Source: Leuconostocaceae bacterium ESL0958
Lineage (GTDB): Bacteria > Bacillota > Bacilli > Lactobacillales > Lactobacillaceae
Length of the DNA stretch: 64,000 nucleotides
Direction of reading: 5' to 3'
NCBI GenBank assembly: GCA_029433265.1
Contig: JAQTHT010000004.1
Span: 22,349-86,348, forward strand
Shown here: in pieces, positions 19,901 through 29,200 of the stretch
Layout of the letters: each line of letters begins with the position of its first letter
Numbering within the stretch: position 1 is the stretch's first letter
The notes under the pieces: model-generated
What the model saw: the letters and a program-made list of their open reading frames with translations, nothing else
What the model was told of the DNA's origin: nothing
Databases searched by the model: none
Position numbers and translations under genes: made by a program

Positions 19901-22900
19901 TGATTAATTTCAGCAATGGCCTTGTCCTTAGCGTCGGACACTTGACCCGTTCCATCGTTTTTACCACCACGGAGGTTGGCTGCATCAAGCTGAGCTTGAA
20001 TGTTTTGTTCACCGGTATTCTTTTCCGGTTCAACCTGGTTGATGTCCGACTCGCCGTTAATTTTGTCAACAGCGTCTCCAGCAGCTTTGTCAACCGCTTG
20101 CTTGTAGGATTGTTTTTCAGTGGCAGACAGTTGGTTGTTGGCATCAATAGCTTGCTTAGCAGCTGCCTGCTTGGCACCGATTGCCTTGTTGGCACCATTC
20201 TTGGCGTCCGCCAGTGCGGCGTCATTGCCGTCCTTTGTTAACTGTGTTTCCCCAGCCTGACCAGCCTGACTAGCTGCATCGGCACTAGTAGCCTTGTCGA
20301 CTGCTGCATTGGCTGCATCTTCATCAGATTGAACTTTTTTCAAGGCCGCATCTTTATCGATATTAGATAAGCCATTAATCTTGTCGCGGGCATCATTAGC
20401 CGCATTCTGAATCTTGGCCTTTGCCGCTGCCTGGGCAGCAGTCAAAGCACCAGCATTGGACTGACTAGCAGTTTTGTATTCGCTATCAATGTCTGCGAAG
20501 GCCTGGTTGTAGTCCTGATCAACGGCATCTGGCGTGCTATCCTGACCAATCTTAGTGACCGCATTGTTCACCAGTTGGTTGACCTTGTCGATGACCGCCG
20601 ACTTGTTGTCTAGGCTTGTCATGGCTTGAACCTTGGCAACAATGTCTGCCCCGTGCTGCTTCAGCTGCAAAGTCCGCCGCTGTTGATCCATTGCCGTCTT
20701 ATCTTGGGTTTCAATGGCGCTGATTTGATCATCAGTCGTGGCATTATCAAAACCAGGCTTGTTGGCAATTTCTTGCACCTTGTTTTGTGCAGCCTTAACG
20801 TCATCAGAAGCTGGCAAGTTCTTCAAATCAGCTTGCACCCCTTCGGCGTAGGACTGCACATTCTTAATCGCCCGGTCCTGCTTATCCCAAACCTGGGCCT
20901 GGCTGGCCTGGTTTTGAATATTGGTTACCGCTTCACTAGCGGTCTTCTTAATGGTAGAAGGTGCCTTACTGTTGGTAACAGTAGCCCGAGCGTTATCAGC
21001 CAGAGTCTTGACCTGGGCCAGCGCCGCAGACTTGTGATCTGAACTAATGTCGCTCAAACCATTAATGGTGTCATTGGCGGTCTTTTCCGCATTGTCAATG
21101 TCGGTTGTGGCATTATTGCGAGTATCCACCAGGCCCTTTTGCTGATTAACGACGACTGCATCAATGGCTTTCTTACCATCGGACAAAGCATTTTGGATAT
21201 CCGCATCACTTGTCTTGGAAGCAATCGTGGCCTTCCACTGATCAACTGCACTTTGGATGTCATTTTTCGCATCCTGCTTGCCTTGATCATCAAAGTCAGA
21301 CAGACCATCAACTGACGTCTTCTTTTGATCACCGTAAGCTTGCAAATCCTTTTGGGCATTGTTAACGCCACTCTTGGACTTGGCTTCACTCACGATGGTG
21401 TTGATTTGGTCTGTTGCGCTTTTTTCAATGTCAGGGAACTGGTCATTCGAGTTAGCCTGTAACATTTGGTTAAAGGCATTAATGCCAATTGGTGACAATT
21501 GTTGAATAATGTTGGACTTCGTTGTTGCGTCCAATCCATCAAATCCATTCACCGTATTTTTTGCATCAGTGACGTCCCCGTCCAGCTTACCTTTTTCAGT
21601 GCTTAGGGTGCTATCCAACTGCAGAAAGTCGCTTTGGATGCCATTCAGTTTATTAATGAAGTCATCGTTTGTCGTGACAGCATTAATAGCCTGTTGATAT
21701 TGTGCCTTTTGCGCACTTTTGGAAGCATACTGGGTCTGATTCAGCTTAGCCGTCACCTGTTTTTGATAGGTAGCCAACAGGGAGTTATTCATTTTGGCGC
21801 CGAACTGGTCATAGGTCAAAGAACGAACCGCTATAAAACTCGGTTTAGTCGATGATGGAATAGTTCCACGTTTACTATCTGTCCCATTATTTTCACGGTG
21901 AGTATCGATTTGTGCAGAAACCCAATCATTTGGGAGCATTTTAACAGGATCAAGGTAAATTTTAACACTAACATCACCACCAACGGTATCATTGGTGTAT
22001 TGACGAACAAAATAACTTTTATCACTTTGTTCGTTCAAATTTTGATAATTGCCGCCGGTTTTACTATTGGCATAAGTAACTTTATCAACCTTCGATTCCA
22101 AACTATTACTCAAGGTGAAGGTGAATTCCAACCAACGACCAACACCTCCATCTAGGCCTTGTCCACTTCCGAACGTAAAGGCCATGACGTATTTTCCAGA
22201 TGCCGAATCAAATGTCACATCGTCGAAATCTAGCCGAACTGACTTTTGAACCAATGCCTTATCAGCACTGCTGGAACTCTGCTTATACACATCAAAATTA
22301 GTGGAATCAGATGGCGCAGCATCTCCTGCCCGATTGCTTAATCCTTCTGACGTGTCACTGTTGTCAGTCTGATTCTGATCCGTCTTGCTTTGATCGGTTC
22401 CCGTCGTCTTTTGGTCAGACGACTGGTCTTTGTTTTGACTGTCCTTGTTGGACTGGTCCGTTGAACCGTTTTGGTTTGACTGATTCGACGACTTGTTTTG
22501 ATTGGACTGGTTGAATACAGCCGCAAGCTGTTGGTCCTGGACCAACTTATCAAACTTGCTCTGCGTATCCGTCTTAATCTGGTCAACAGCCGTAGTAGTC
22601 GTTGCTGCTTGGACAGCCTTGACCTGGTCGGCCAACAACTGGTCAGCCTGCTTGTTAAAGGCCGTCACTTGATCCGCTTGGATATCCTTCGTGGCTGCAA
22701 ACTTTTGCTTGGCCTGTGCAGCTTGGTCTTGCAGCGCACTTTGTGCTTGCTGCTGACTTGTGCTGAGGTCGGACTGCTGCGTTGCAGCTGTCGTTTGGGT
22801 ATTTTGGTTCCCCGCCTCATCAGCCTTGACTTGCGTTCCGCCAGCTACGACCAATGAAAAAGCAGTTAAGCCGGCAAAGACCCACTTCTTGCCGTCCTTA

Positions 22901-22929
22901 TACATTTTGTAATGGAGTTTACTTTCCAT
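10915..22929 (-). CDS. Giant wall-anchored repeat protein, 4004 residues
   Basis: Starts MESKLHYKMYKDGKKW at 22929, with GGAGG six bases upstream. The KxYKxGKxW signal peptide ends near residue 36 (VKA-DE). Next come a helical Gln/Ala-rich module (about 45-140), a Ser/Asn/Gln/Asp-rich linker (about 140-200), and a non-repeat head domain (about 204-381) with YVMAFTFGSG and YLDPVKMLPNDWV segments. From about 390 to 3900 it is an array of roughly 45 DUF1542-like modules of 75-80 residues, rich in Ala, Asp, Lys, Gln and Asn. A cap module precedes the sorting signal LPATN, a hydrophobic segment and RNKKK. It should form a long helical rod covalently held on the wall, acting in adhesion or aggregation as Staphylococcus Ebh-type proteins do; the function is inferred. 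Paralog of the gene upstream. Confidence 0.9.
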   Translation of the reverse strand: MESKLHYKMYKDGKKWVFAGLTAFSLVVAGGTQVKADEAGNQNTQTTAATQQSDLSTSQQQAQSALQDQAAQAKQKFAATKDIQADQVTAFNKQADQLLADQVKAVQAATTTTAVDQIKTDTQSKFDKLVQDQQLAAVFNQSNQNKSSNQSNQNGSTDQSNKDSQNKDQSSDQKTTGTDQSKTDQNQTDNSDTSEGLSNRAGDAAPSDSTNFDVYKQSSSSADKALVQKSVRLDFDDVTFDSASGKYVMAFTFGSGQGLDGGVGRWLEFTFTLSNSLESKVDKVTYANSKTGGNYQNLNEQSDKSYFVRQYTNDTVGGDVSVKIYLDPVKMLPNDWVSAQIDTHRENNGTDSKRGTIPSSTKPSFIAVRSLTYDQFGAKMNNSLLATYQKQVTAKLNQTQYASKSAQKAQYQQAINAVTTNDDFINKLNGIQSDFLQLDSTLSTEKGKLDGDVTDAKNTVNGFDGLDATTKSNIIQQLSPIGINAFNQMLQANSNDQFPDIEKSATDQINTIVSEAKSKSGVNNAQKDLQAYGDQKKTSVDGLSDFDDQGKQDAKNDIQSAVDQWKATIASKTSDADIQNALSDGKKAIDAVVVNQQKGLVDTRNNATTDIDNAEKTANDTINGLSDISSDHKSAALAQVKTLADNARATVTNSKAPSTIKKTASEAVTNIQNQASQAQVWDKQDRAIKNVQSYAEGVQADLKNLPASDDVKAAQNKVQEIANKPGFDNATTDDQISAIETQDKTAMDQQRRTLQLKQHGADIVAKVQAMTSLDNKSAVIDKVNQLVNNAVTKIGQDSTPDAVDQDYNQAFADIDSEYKTASQSNAGALTAAQAAAKAKIQNAANDARDKINGLSNIDKDAALKKVQSDEDAANAAVDKATSADAASQAGQAGETQLTKDGNDAALADAKNGANKAIGAKQAAAKQAIDANNQLSATEKQSYKQAVDKAAGDAVDKINGESDINQVEPEKNTGEQNIQAQLDAANLRGGKNDGTGQVSDAKDKAIAEINQFKNIIAQANGEAQANVQQAAQDAINAIEAAGDQGGIDSAVKTGKLKMHNYQQTAALAAYGKQKADQVTAMKNLTAPDKQTYTDQINQAVTDWQNQMAQESSQDAIDSDLTQGKAAVDAALKQAQQKNASYKQKAQDIAEGAINGAAEAAINRIKNKAGFRDNHQQEQIDKVNADKDKALAAVQAAETEDDVNTTSQTWQNSLSKDGDQAILVADQDAATTAVLKSQTDTDSAIDQLGNLSDSDKQSFKNTVDQAQTDASSDIPKQTDAAGAQSVQQTAQQKMEAALAAAKLKNGQNAGTQEVNTAKQKAIAEIQKLQQTVAQASADGEKNVKDAADSAINNINAANSQNDIDTAVTQGTLQIHIAQQQTTLSAHAKQQKDIIDQMANLSNDDKKTAKQAIDGKVTSWNNQMKQDATKDAVDQDYNKGAADIDDVVSQQNAKNDGYKAAALAAAKSAISSAADQAFDVIRKQGDLTDGHRTDANGQVTTDRDQALSRLDQAGTVAEINSILDAAKTQLSTDSANAVLKNAQDGATQAIAQQQESAKQTIQNMGQLTNQQKRDYQHAVDEAASQATTAIQQQKSTDAVTNSKNSGQTNIQQALDGATLRNGKNDGQGQVATAKQQAINEIDALKQTVKDAAQQADQNVGQTADDAIQKIENATKQADIDQAVKQAKNQIHISQQQTALAAYGQQKLAAIKVLPNLKDPDRQDAERDIQQAVSTWQNKMASDPDEATVDADLTNGKNAIDGIYQQESQKNDQYKGDAQRDANAAIDSAESEALRKLDGLTDLTPDHKEAAVQRVKDDAQQARTNLDQAKTEADVNTAREKGQNTLNKDVDDATLRNGKDKAQAAIDSNLADAERDIDAQGKLSDPEKAAAKAALKEAASAAKTNIENAADQKAVDQNLSNGQRDLDKIQRKADLTNYGRQADDKIDGMSSLSGPERQKAKEDIQDAVNSGQSNIDQASDKDGVENAFNAGKSAVDGVVTNNQTTNDQHKDDAFNDANDAINNAENDALNKLNGLTDLTPDHKQQAKDKITSDANNARNAIKNAKSSYAIDAAKQAGKDALNTDIDDATLRNGKDKAQATIDSNLADAQKDIDAQGKLSDPEKAAAKAALKEAANAAKNNIENAADQNAVDQNLADGQRDLDKIQRKADLTNYGRQADDRIDGMSSLSDDERKQAKTDIQTAVKKGQSNIDQASDKNGVENAFNHGKSAVDGVVSKNQSANNKHKDDALNGANDAINNAENDALNKLKGLTDLTPAHKQEAENKIKSDAEDARNAVKNAKSSYDIDKAKAEGQKNLDQDLADATLRNGKDKAQATIDGNLADAQKDIDSQGKLSDPEKAAAKNDLAQAAQNAKNNIENAADQKVVDQNLADGQRDLDKIQRKADLTNYGRQADDKIDGMSSLSDPERQKAKEDIQSAVNDGQSSIDQASDKNGVENAFNDGKSAVDGVVSKNQSANNKHKDDALNGANDAINNAENDALNKLKGLTDLTPEHKQAAENKIKSDAEDARNAVKNAKSSYDIDKAKAEGQKNLDQDLADATLRNGKDKAQSTIDGDLNKAQADIDAQGKLSGDEKAAAKAALNKAAEAAKNNIENAADQNAVDQNLADGQRDLDKIQRKADLTNYGRQADDKIDGMSSLSDDERKQAKTDIQTAVNNGQSNIDQASDKNGVESAFNDGKAAVDGVVGKNQSANDQHKGDALKGANDAINNAENDALNKLNGLKDLTPAHKQAAENKIKSDAENARNAVKNAQSSYDIDKAKAEGQKNLDQDLADATSRNGKDKAQATIDSNLSDAQKDIDAQGKLSDAEKAAAKAALNKAAEDAKNNIENAANQDQVNTDLADGQRDLDKIQRKADLTNYGRQADDKIDAMSSLSDDERKQAKADIQTAVNKGQSNIDQASDKNGVESAFNDGKAAVDGVVGKNQSANDQHKGNALKGANDAINNAENDALNKLNGLKDLTPAHKQAAENKIKSDAENARNAVKNAKSSYDIDKAKAEGQKNLDQDLADATLRNGKDKAQSTIDGDLNKAQADIDAQGKLSDAEKAAAKAALNKAAEAAKNNIENAADQKAVDQNLADGQRDLDKIQRKADLTNYGRQADDKIDAMSSLSDDERKQAKADIQTAVNNGQSNIDQASDKNGVENAFNDGKAAVDGVVGKNQSANDQHKGNALKGANDAINNAENDALNKLNALTDLTPEHKQAAKDKIKSDAENARTAVKNAQSSYDIDKAKAAGQNNLNQDVDDATLRNGKDKAQKAIDDATAAALADADKQQKLTPQERLAVKAAVNRAARQAKDQIETAQSQTQVDSHLASGQNGIHQEQYQADLTNYSREGADQIDALENLSDEEKQAAQKQLDEAVQAGQKQIAAGADLNDSHSNYGHGQTNIDDIVKQQVQTDTAHKQDAVRRARQSIQVAADRARRQIKYFSHLTPEHQKEALAKVDADEQQALGDVAAGKTVKDINKVSDFGQQNMVDNIDQGDLQDNKDRADKAIDAALAKALTDLDQQGQLTAAEKDNLKAQLEQTAQTAKNQINQAKDAQTIDSLQQQAATTIDQIQRRADLTNEARLADAKIDSLNSLTAAEKQAAKDHIQAVITAGQQQITAATSVAAVEQAYQDAHNGLQQFLAEQVAMNDQHKGDALTQAQKSIHSAADQARAAINALHDLTPAHRQAALDQIAADEQKAEAAVAAGQTADEIKQASAAGQKQLADDTAAATLRNGKDKANKAVDDYVAKALADIDQQDQLTPAEKAQMKQQLQDRAEQTKNQIEGASSQAEVDQALAAGQLAMSKLQRHADLENYGRQAIAKIDALASLTPAEKQAAKDQIRAAVAKGQTDIDAANDLDAVEAAFTTAKQAIDQVVLTETNKNGQNLQTCKDGARIALQDYARRAQDYVRSLNRYPADIEAAVQEIDRILAAGLAAIDQAGNTADVTAALQDAMHKIDQVVAYMEAKEAPVLPATNEQAQSKPNWAALSLVTGLSSLLFFRNKKK
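11250..21750 (-). repeat. DUF1542-like repeat array of the 4004-residue protein
   Basis: An anchor codon triplet inside the repeated RNGKDKAQ-type motif recurs at 11726, 12431, 13136, 13841, 14546, 15251, 15956, 16661, 17366 and 18071: nine steps of exactly 705 bases (235 residues, three modules A-B-C). It then recurs at 19016 and 19961, two steps of exactly 945 bases (315 residues, four modules). Units near 13.8-16.7 kb are nearly identical in DNA; outer units have diverged but keep the length. The part nearest the head domain (about 20.3-21.7 kb) is more diverged. Positions were counted by hand on the sequence. Confidence 0.88.
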
Positions 22930-23064
22930 TGAATTCCTCCGTTGTTTTACATTTCAATTCATGAACAATTTTGGATAAAGTCAATTGACACTGCTACTGT
23001 CTCTGACTTGGATACTTGCTGACATTCTTTGTCAATGTCAATTTTTTAAAATTGTCCTTGTTCA

Positions 23065-23070
23065 ATTATA
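23065..23070 (-). promoter_or_regulatory. Promoter of the 4004-residue protein gene
   Basis: Minus-strand TATAAT at 23070-23065 is preceded by TGT, giving an extended -10. The best -35 (TTGATT) is 19 bases away and weak. The start would be near 23058, giving a leader of about 130 bases. That leader holds a TGACATT/AATGTCA inverted repeat (23020-23026 and 23034-23040). Upstream of the promoter an imperfect inverted repeat, TTGTGAAAAA...CCTTTTTTCACAA, spans about 23099-23148. Confidence 0.55.
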
Positions 23071-23163
23071 ACATGATTGGACTGACTAAAATCAAATATT
23101 GTGAAAAAGAAAGGCCTTGAAGCGGAGTGCTTTCCCTTTTTTCACAATACTAGTTTTTAAAAA

Positions 23164-23201
23164 TAACAAAAAAAGGAGTGAACACCAAGTGTTCACTCCT
23201 T
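23164..23201 (-). terminator. Terminator of the 7861-residue surface protein gene
   Basis: Perfect 13-base stem AAGGAGTGAACAC / GTGTTCACTCCTT (23173-23185 and 23189-23201) with a three-base loop. On the minus strand it is followed by TTTTT. It separates the two giant genes into two transcripts. Confidence 0.92.
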
Positions 23202-23224
23202 GTTAATCAATTTGTGTTAAGCAC

Positions 23225-26200
23225 TTATTGATCCTTTTTCTTATTGCGGTAGAAGAAGAGACTGGCCAGTGCCGTCACTAGTGAGAGGGAAGCCCAATGG
23301 TTGGTCTTCGCCTGCTCATGCGTGGCTGGCAAAACTGGCTGTGGCCGTTCTACCGGTTCCATCGGCTTCTTCGCCAGCAAATCTGCCACAATTTGATCAA
23401 TGGCGTGCATGGCTTCTTGCAAAGCCTGCGTCACCTTGGCTGTACTATCAGCCTGATCAATGGCCGTTAAGCCTTGGTTGAGCAGCCCTTCAATTGCTTG
23501 AATGGCTGCGGCAATGTCGGCAGGTTCGTGGTTCGTCTGCGTCCGGAGGAAGGCTTCCGCCCGCTTTGCATAATCACGCAAAGCCTGCTGGGCTTGTGCC
23601 TTGCTTTGTTGCAAGGACAGCCCGTTCTTGCCAATCGTCGCCGTCAGGAAGTCCGTCAGCTGCTGTTTAGCATTGGCATAGGCTTGTTCAACCGCAGCCA
23701 CCGTATCAGTCCCATCAATCTGAGCCTGGCCGGTTTGGACAATCCGGTTGATTTCATCCTTCGCTGCTTGCTTTTCAGCGGCCGTCAGATTCTGCAAGAC
23801 GTCGATTTGTGCGGCAGTTTCACGACCATCATTGGCCAAGTCCGTCTTCCGTTGGAGCTTATCAATGGCCGTTTCCCCTTGGTTCAGTGCCGCTGTCACG
23901 GCTGCCTGGTCGCTAGCCTGGTCAATCTGGCCACTGGCAGCACGGGCTGCCTTCTGCATGGCACTCTTGACCGCCAAGCGTTCGGAAGGCCGTAACTTGG
24001 TCTGGCGGTCAATGTCCGCCAGGGCCTGTTGCAAGTACTGGGCCAATGCCGTTTGGGCCTTGTCCTTTGCATCTTGCAAAACAGCGTCGTCCGTGTCGTG
24101 CTTGAGCTGACCGGCACCATCTTTGGCAGCCTTCTTGATACCATCGGCAGATTGACAACCATTGAGGGCATCGTTGGCCTTCTTGGCATCATCATCAATT
24201 TGCTTCAAGGCGTCCTTCTTATGTTCAGGCGTCAAGTTAGGCAGATTGTTGATGATATCTTTGGCCTTGTTGGCTGCGTCTTGGATGGCCTTCTTGGCAT
24301 CGTTCAAGGCATCACCCTTGTGGCGATCATTAGCAGCTTGTGCTGCCTGCATGATGGCCGTCAGGCTGTCCTTGGCCTTCTGGTAAGCCGCTTCAACCGC
24401 TGCCTTATCAGTAGCACCGTTGATGGCTTGCTGACCATTGGTAGCTGCTTGATTAATTTGATCCTTGCCAGCTTGCTTTTCAGCTGCCGTCAAGCTATCC
24501 AGCTGCTCAACACTGTTATCAGCATCACGGGCATCGTTGGTCAAATCAGCTTGACGTTGCCCTTGGTCGATGTCCTTTTCACCAGTAGCCAATGCTTGAT
24601 CGACCGCTGATAAGTCGTTGGCCGCATTAATCTGGCCCTTGGCTGCCTGGGCCGCCTTGTTCAAAGCTGCCTTCACGGCCACTTTTTCACTTGGCTTGAG
24701 TCGACCTTGCTGCTCAACGTCAGCAATCGCCTTCGCCAGGTCGTCGTCAATGGTCTGACTGGCCTTATCCTTGGCATTTTGCAAAATGGCGTCATCCGTA
24801 TCGTGCTTGAGTTGACCAGCACCATCTTCGGCAGCCTTCTTGATGTCGTCGGCAGATTGACCACCATTGACAGCATCGTTGGCTTTTTTGGCATCATCAT
24901 CAATCCGCTTCAAGGCGTCCTTCTTGTGCTCAGGCGTCAAGTTAGGGAGATGGTTGATGACATCTTTAGCCTTGTTGGCGGCATCGTTAATCGCCTTCTT
25001 GGCATCATGCAAGGCATTACTCTTGTTCCGATCATTGGCAGCTGCCGCTGCTTGCAAAATCGCCGTTAAGCTATCCTTGGCCTTTTGGTAAGCTGCTTCA
25101 GCGCCATCCTTATCAGGAGCTGCCTGAATAGCTTGTTGGCCATTCGCATCCGCCTGATTAATCTGGTCCTTGGCAGCTTGCTTCTCAGCTGCTGTCAAGC
25201 TATCCAAGTGATCAATGCTGTCGCCAGCATCACGGGCATCGTTGGTCAAATCACCTTGGCGTTGTCCTTGGTGAATGTTTCGTTCACCGTTGGCCATGGC
25301 TTGATCTACCGTGTGGGCCACCGTTTGATCATCTACGGCCGCATTAATCTTTTGCTTGGCTGCCATGGCTGCCTTTCTCAAAGCAGCCTTCACAGCAACC
25401 TTTTCACTTGGCTTCAACTGGGCCTGTTGGTCAATGTCGGCGATGGCCTTGGCGAGCGCTGCATCGATGTCTCGATCTGCTTTGTCCTTGCCATCTTGCG
25501 CATGGGCATTGTCTTGATCGTGACGAATGTCGGCTTCACCTTGACCAGCGGCCTTTCGGATGTCGTCGGCAGATTTAGCGCCATTGACGGCATCGTTGGC
25601 CTTCTTGGCGTCATCGTCAACCTGCTTCAAGGCGTCCTTTTTGTGCTCAGGCGTCAAGTTAGGGAGATTATTGATGGCTTCCTTCGCCTTGTCGGCCGCA
25701 TTTTGAATGGCCTTCTTGGCATCGTTCAAGGCATTGCCCTTGTTCCGGTCATTAGCAGCTTGTTCTGCTTGCACAATGGCCGTCAGGCTATCCTTGGCCT
25801 TTTGGTAAGCCGCTTCAACCGCTGCCTTATCAGCAGCACCGTTGATAGCTTGTTGACCATTGGCAGCCGCTTGCTGAATTTGGTCCTTGCCAGCTTGCTT
25901 CTCAGCAGCTGTCAAGCTATCCAGCTGATCAATACTGTCGTCAGCTGCACGGGCATCATTGGTCAAATCAGCTTGACGCTGGCCTTGATCGATGTTCTTT
26001 TCACCCGTAGCCAGTGCTTGATCAACTGTTGATACCTCATTGGCTGCCTGGATTTGATCCTTGGCTGCCTGGGCCGCCTTGTTCAAAGCTGCCTTCACGG
26101 CCACTTTTTCACTTGGCTTCAGTCGACCTTGTTGGTCCACATCGGCAATGGCCTTCGCCAAATCGTCATCAATCGTCCGGTCGGCCCTGTCCTTGGCATC

Positions 26201-29200
26201 TTGCAAGATCGCGTCGTCCGTATCGTGCTTGAGCTGGCCAGCACCATTTTCTGCAGCCTTCTTGGCGTCATCGGCGGACTTAGCACCGTTGACAGCGTCG
26301 TTAGCCTTCTTGGCATCATCATCTACCCGCTTCAAGGCGTCCTTCTTGTGCTCAGGCGTCAGGTTAGGGAGATTGTTGATGGCATTCTTGGCCTTGTCGG
26401 CCGCATTTTGAATGGCCTTCTTGGCATCGTCGGCTGCTTGGTGCTTGTTTTGATCATTCTTTTGGTCAGCCTGACTGGCAATCTTAGACAGGGCTGCCAG
26501 TGCCTGCTGGTAAGCAGTCTCTGCATCTGCCGCGTTGGCCGTAGCATTAATCTGACCTTGACCAGTCGTTACAGCAGTAGCCACTTGCTGTTGCAAGTGC
26601 TGCTTTTCATCAGCAGTCAAACTAGTCAACGCATCGATGTGTTGATCGACATTCCGACCATCTGCCGTCAGGTCATTGACACGCTGCAACTGGTGCAGCG
26701 TCTTCTGACCATTTTGAACAGCATGATCAACGGCGTTGTTGTTGGCCGCAGTTTGAACGTTGTTCTTAGCAGCGTTCAACGCAGCCGTTAACTGACCCTT
26801 GATGGTCTTCTTTTCATCGGCAGACAGTTGGTTCTGTCCGTCAATTTCATCAGCGGCAGCTTGTTCGTACTGACCCAAGGACGTCTTGGCGTTGTCCTTG
26901 TAGTTTTGGAGCAAGGCTGCTGCTTGATCGGCTTGAAGAATACCAACCCAGTAGTCGCTATCGCGCTTAATGCTGTACTGGTTGTCATCACCGTTGACTG
27001 TGTCAATACCAGACTTTTCGTCAGCATTGACTTTGTTGATAGCAGCTTGTTGGTTGTTATCAAGGTAACCAGTCTTTGCATTAATCGCATCACGGGCCGC
27101 TTGGGCTGCATCCTTGATGGCCTGAGTAGCCTTATCCAAGGCTACTTGCTTATTGCCACCATTATCCTTATCAGCCTGACCGGTAATGGCATCGATGGCC
27201 TGCTTAGCAGATTGGTAAGCCTTTTCAGCGTTATCAGCACTATCTGTGCCGTTAATTGAAGTCTGTCCTTGACGAACCGTAGCATTCACTTGACCCACCA
27301 ATTTAGCCTTTTCATCGGCTGAAAGACTGGTCAAAGAATCGATGTGGTTGATAGCGTTGCGGCCATCTGCCGTCAGGTCGTCGACACGCTGCAACTGGTG
27401 CAGCGTCTTCTGCCCATTTTGAACGGCCGTATCAACAGTACCGTTGTTGGCCGCCGTTTGAACGTTGTTCTTAGCGGCGTTCAACGCATCCGCCAACTGA
27501 CCCTTGATGGTCTTCTTTTCGTCAGCGGAAAGTTGGTTCTGACCGTCAATTTCATCAGCGGCAGCTTGCCCGTACTGGCTCAAGGACGTCTTCGCGTTGT
27601 CCTTATAGTTTTGGAGCAAGGCTGCTGCTTTATCGGCATCAAGAATGCCAACCCAGTAGTCGCTATCGCGCTTAATGGTGAACTGGTCACCCGCAGCATG
27701 CACTGCAGCTAAGCCATCCTTTTCGTCATCATCAACCTGCTGGATTGCAGCTTGCTGATTGTTATCGAGGTAACCAGTCTTCGCATTAATCGCAGCACGG
27801 GCCGCTTGGGCTGCGTTCTTGATAGCTGCTGTGGCATCCGTCAAAGCACCAGCCTTGTGGTCATTGTTGTTCTTATCAGCCTGACCCGTAATGCCATCAA
27901 TGGTTTGCTTGGCAGATTGGTAAGCCTTTTCGGCGTTATCAGCACTGTCCGTACCGTTGATAGCAGACTGGCCCTGCGTCAAAGCCTTCGTGATCTGACC
28001 CTTCAACTGGTTCTTTTCATCAGTTGAAAGGCTGGTCAAAGAATCAATGTGGCTGTCTGCGTTACGGCTGTCAACCGTCAGGTCGTTGACACGTTGCAAC
28101 TGGTGCAGCGTCTTCTGACCATTTTGAACAGCAGTATCAACTGCACCGTTGTCGGCCGCTGCTTGCACGTTGCCTTTGGCAGTGTTCAAAGCAGCCGTCA
28201 ACTGACCCTTGATGTTGCTCTTTTCATCGGCAGACAGTTGGTTCTGGGCGTCGATTTCAGTAGCCGCAGCTTGCTCGTACTGACTCAAGGACATCTTGGC
28301 GTTGTCCTTGTAGTTTTGGAGCAAAGCAGCTGCTTGATCAGCTTGGAGCACCTTGACCCAGTAGTCGCTATCGCGCTTAATAGTGAACTGGTCACCAGCA
28401 GCGTTAACTGCGTCTACACCCGATTGCTCATCGGCGTTGACTTTGTTAATGGCCTGCTTTTGGTTGTCATCCAAGTAGCCAGTCTTTGCATTAATGGCAT
28501 CACGGGCTGTTTGCGCTGCATTATGAATAGCCGTCGTAGCCTTGTCCAAGGCATCTGCCTTGTGACCAGCATTATCCTTGTCCGCCTGACCAGTAATCCC
28601 ATCGATGGCATTCTTCGCATTGCTATAAGCCTTTTCGGCGTTATCAGCACTGTCCGTGCCATTGATAGCAGTCTGACCTTGGGTCAAAGCATTCGTAACC
28701 TGACCCTTCAGATCTTTCTTCTCATCAGTTGAAAGACTAGTCAAAGCATCGATGTGCGCATCAGCGTTACGGCTGTCGGCCGTCAGGTCGTTGACACGCT
28801 GCAACTGGTGCAGGTTCTTTTCTCCGTTGGCCTGTTGCTGCGTGATGACTGTTGAATCAGTAGCCGCTTCGATCGCTTGCTTAGCAGTCGCTAGGCGATC
28901 AGATAGCTGACTCTTAATGGCCTGCTTTTCACTAGCAGAAAGCTGGTTTTGACCATCGATTTCAACAGCAGCAGCTTGCTCATAATTCGTCAAAGCAGTT
29001 TCTGCCTTGTCCTTGTTATTCCGCAAAACCGCAGCCTGGCCATCCGCATTGAGCTTATTAACGGCCTTCTCCGTTTCACTTTCAATCGTGAACCGGTCAC
29101 TAGCCGCCTCAACTGTTTGGATGGCTTGGCCTTCGTCAGTTGCCACCTGATCTAATGCCTCTTTTTGGTGGTTGTCCACGAAATCATGTTGACCACCAAT

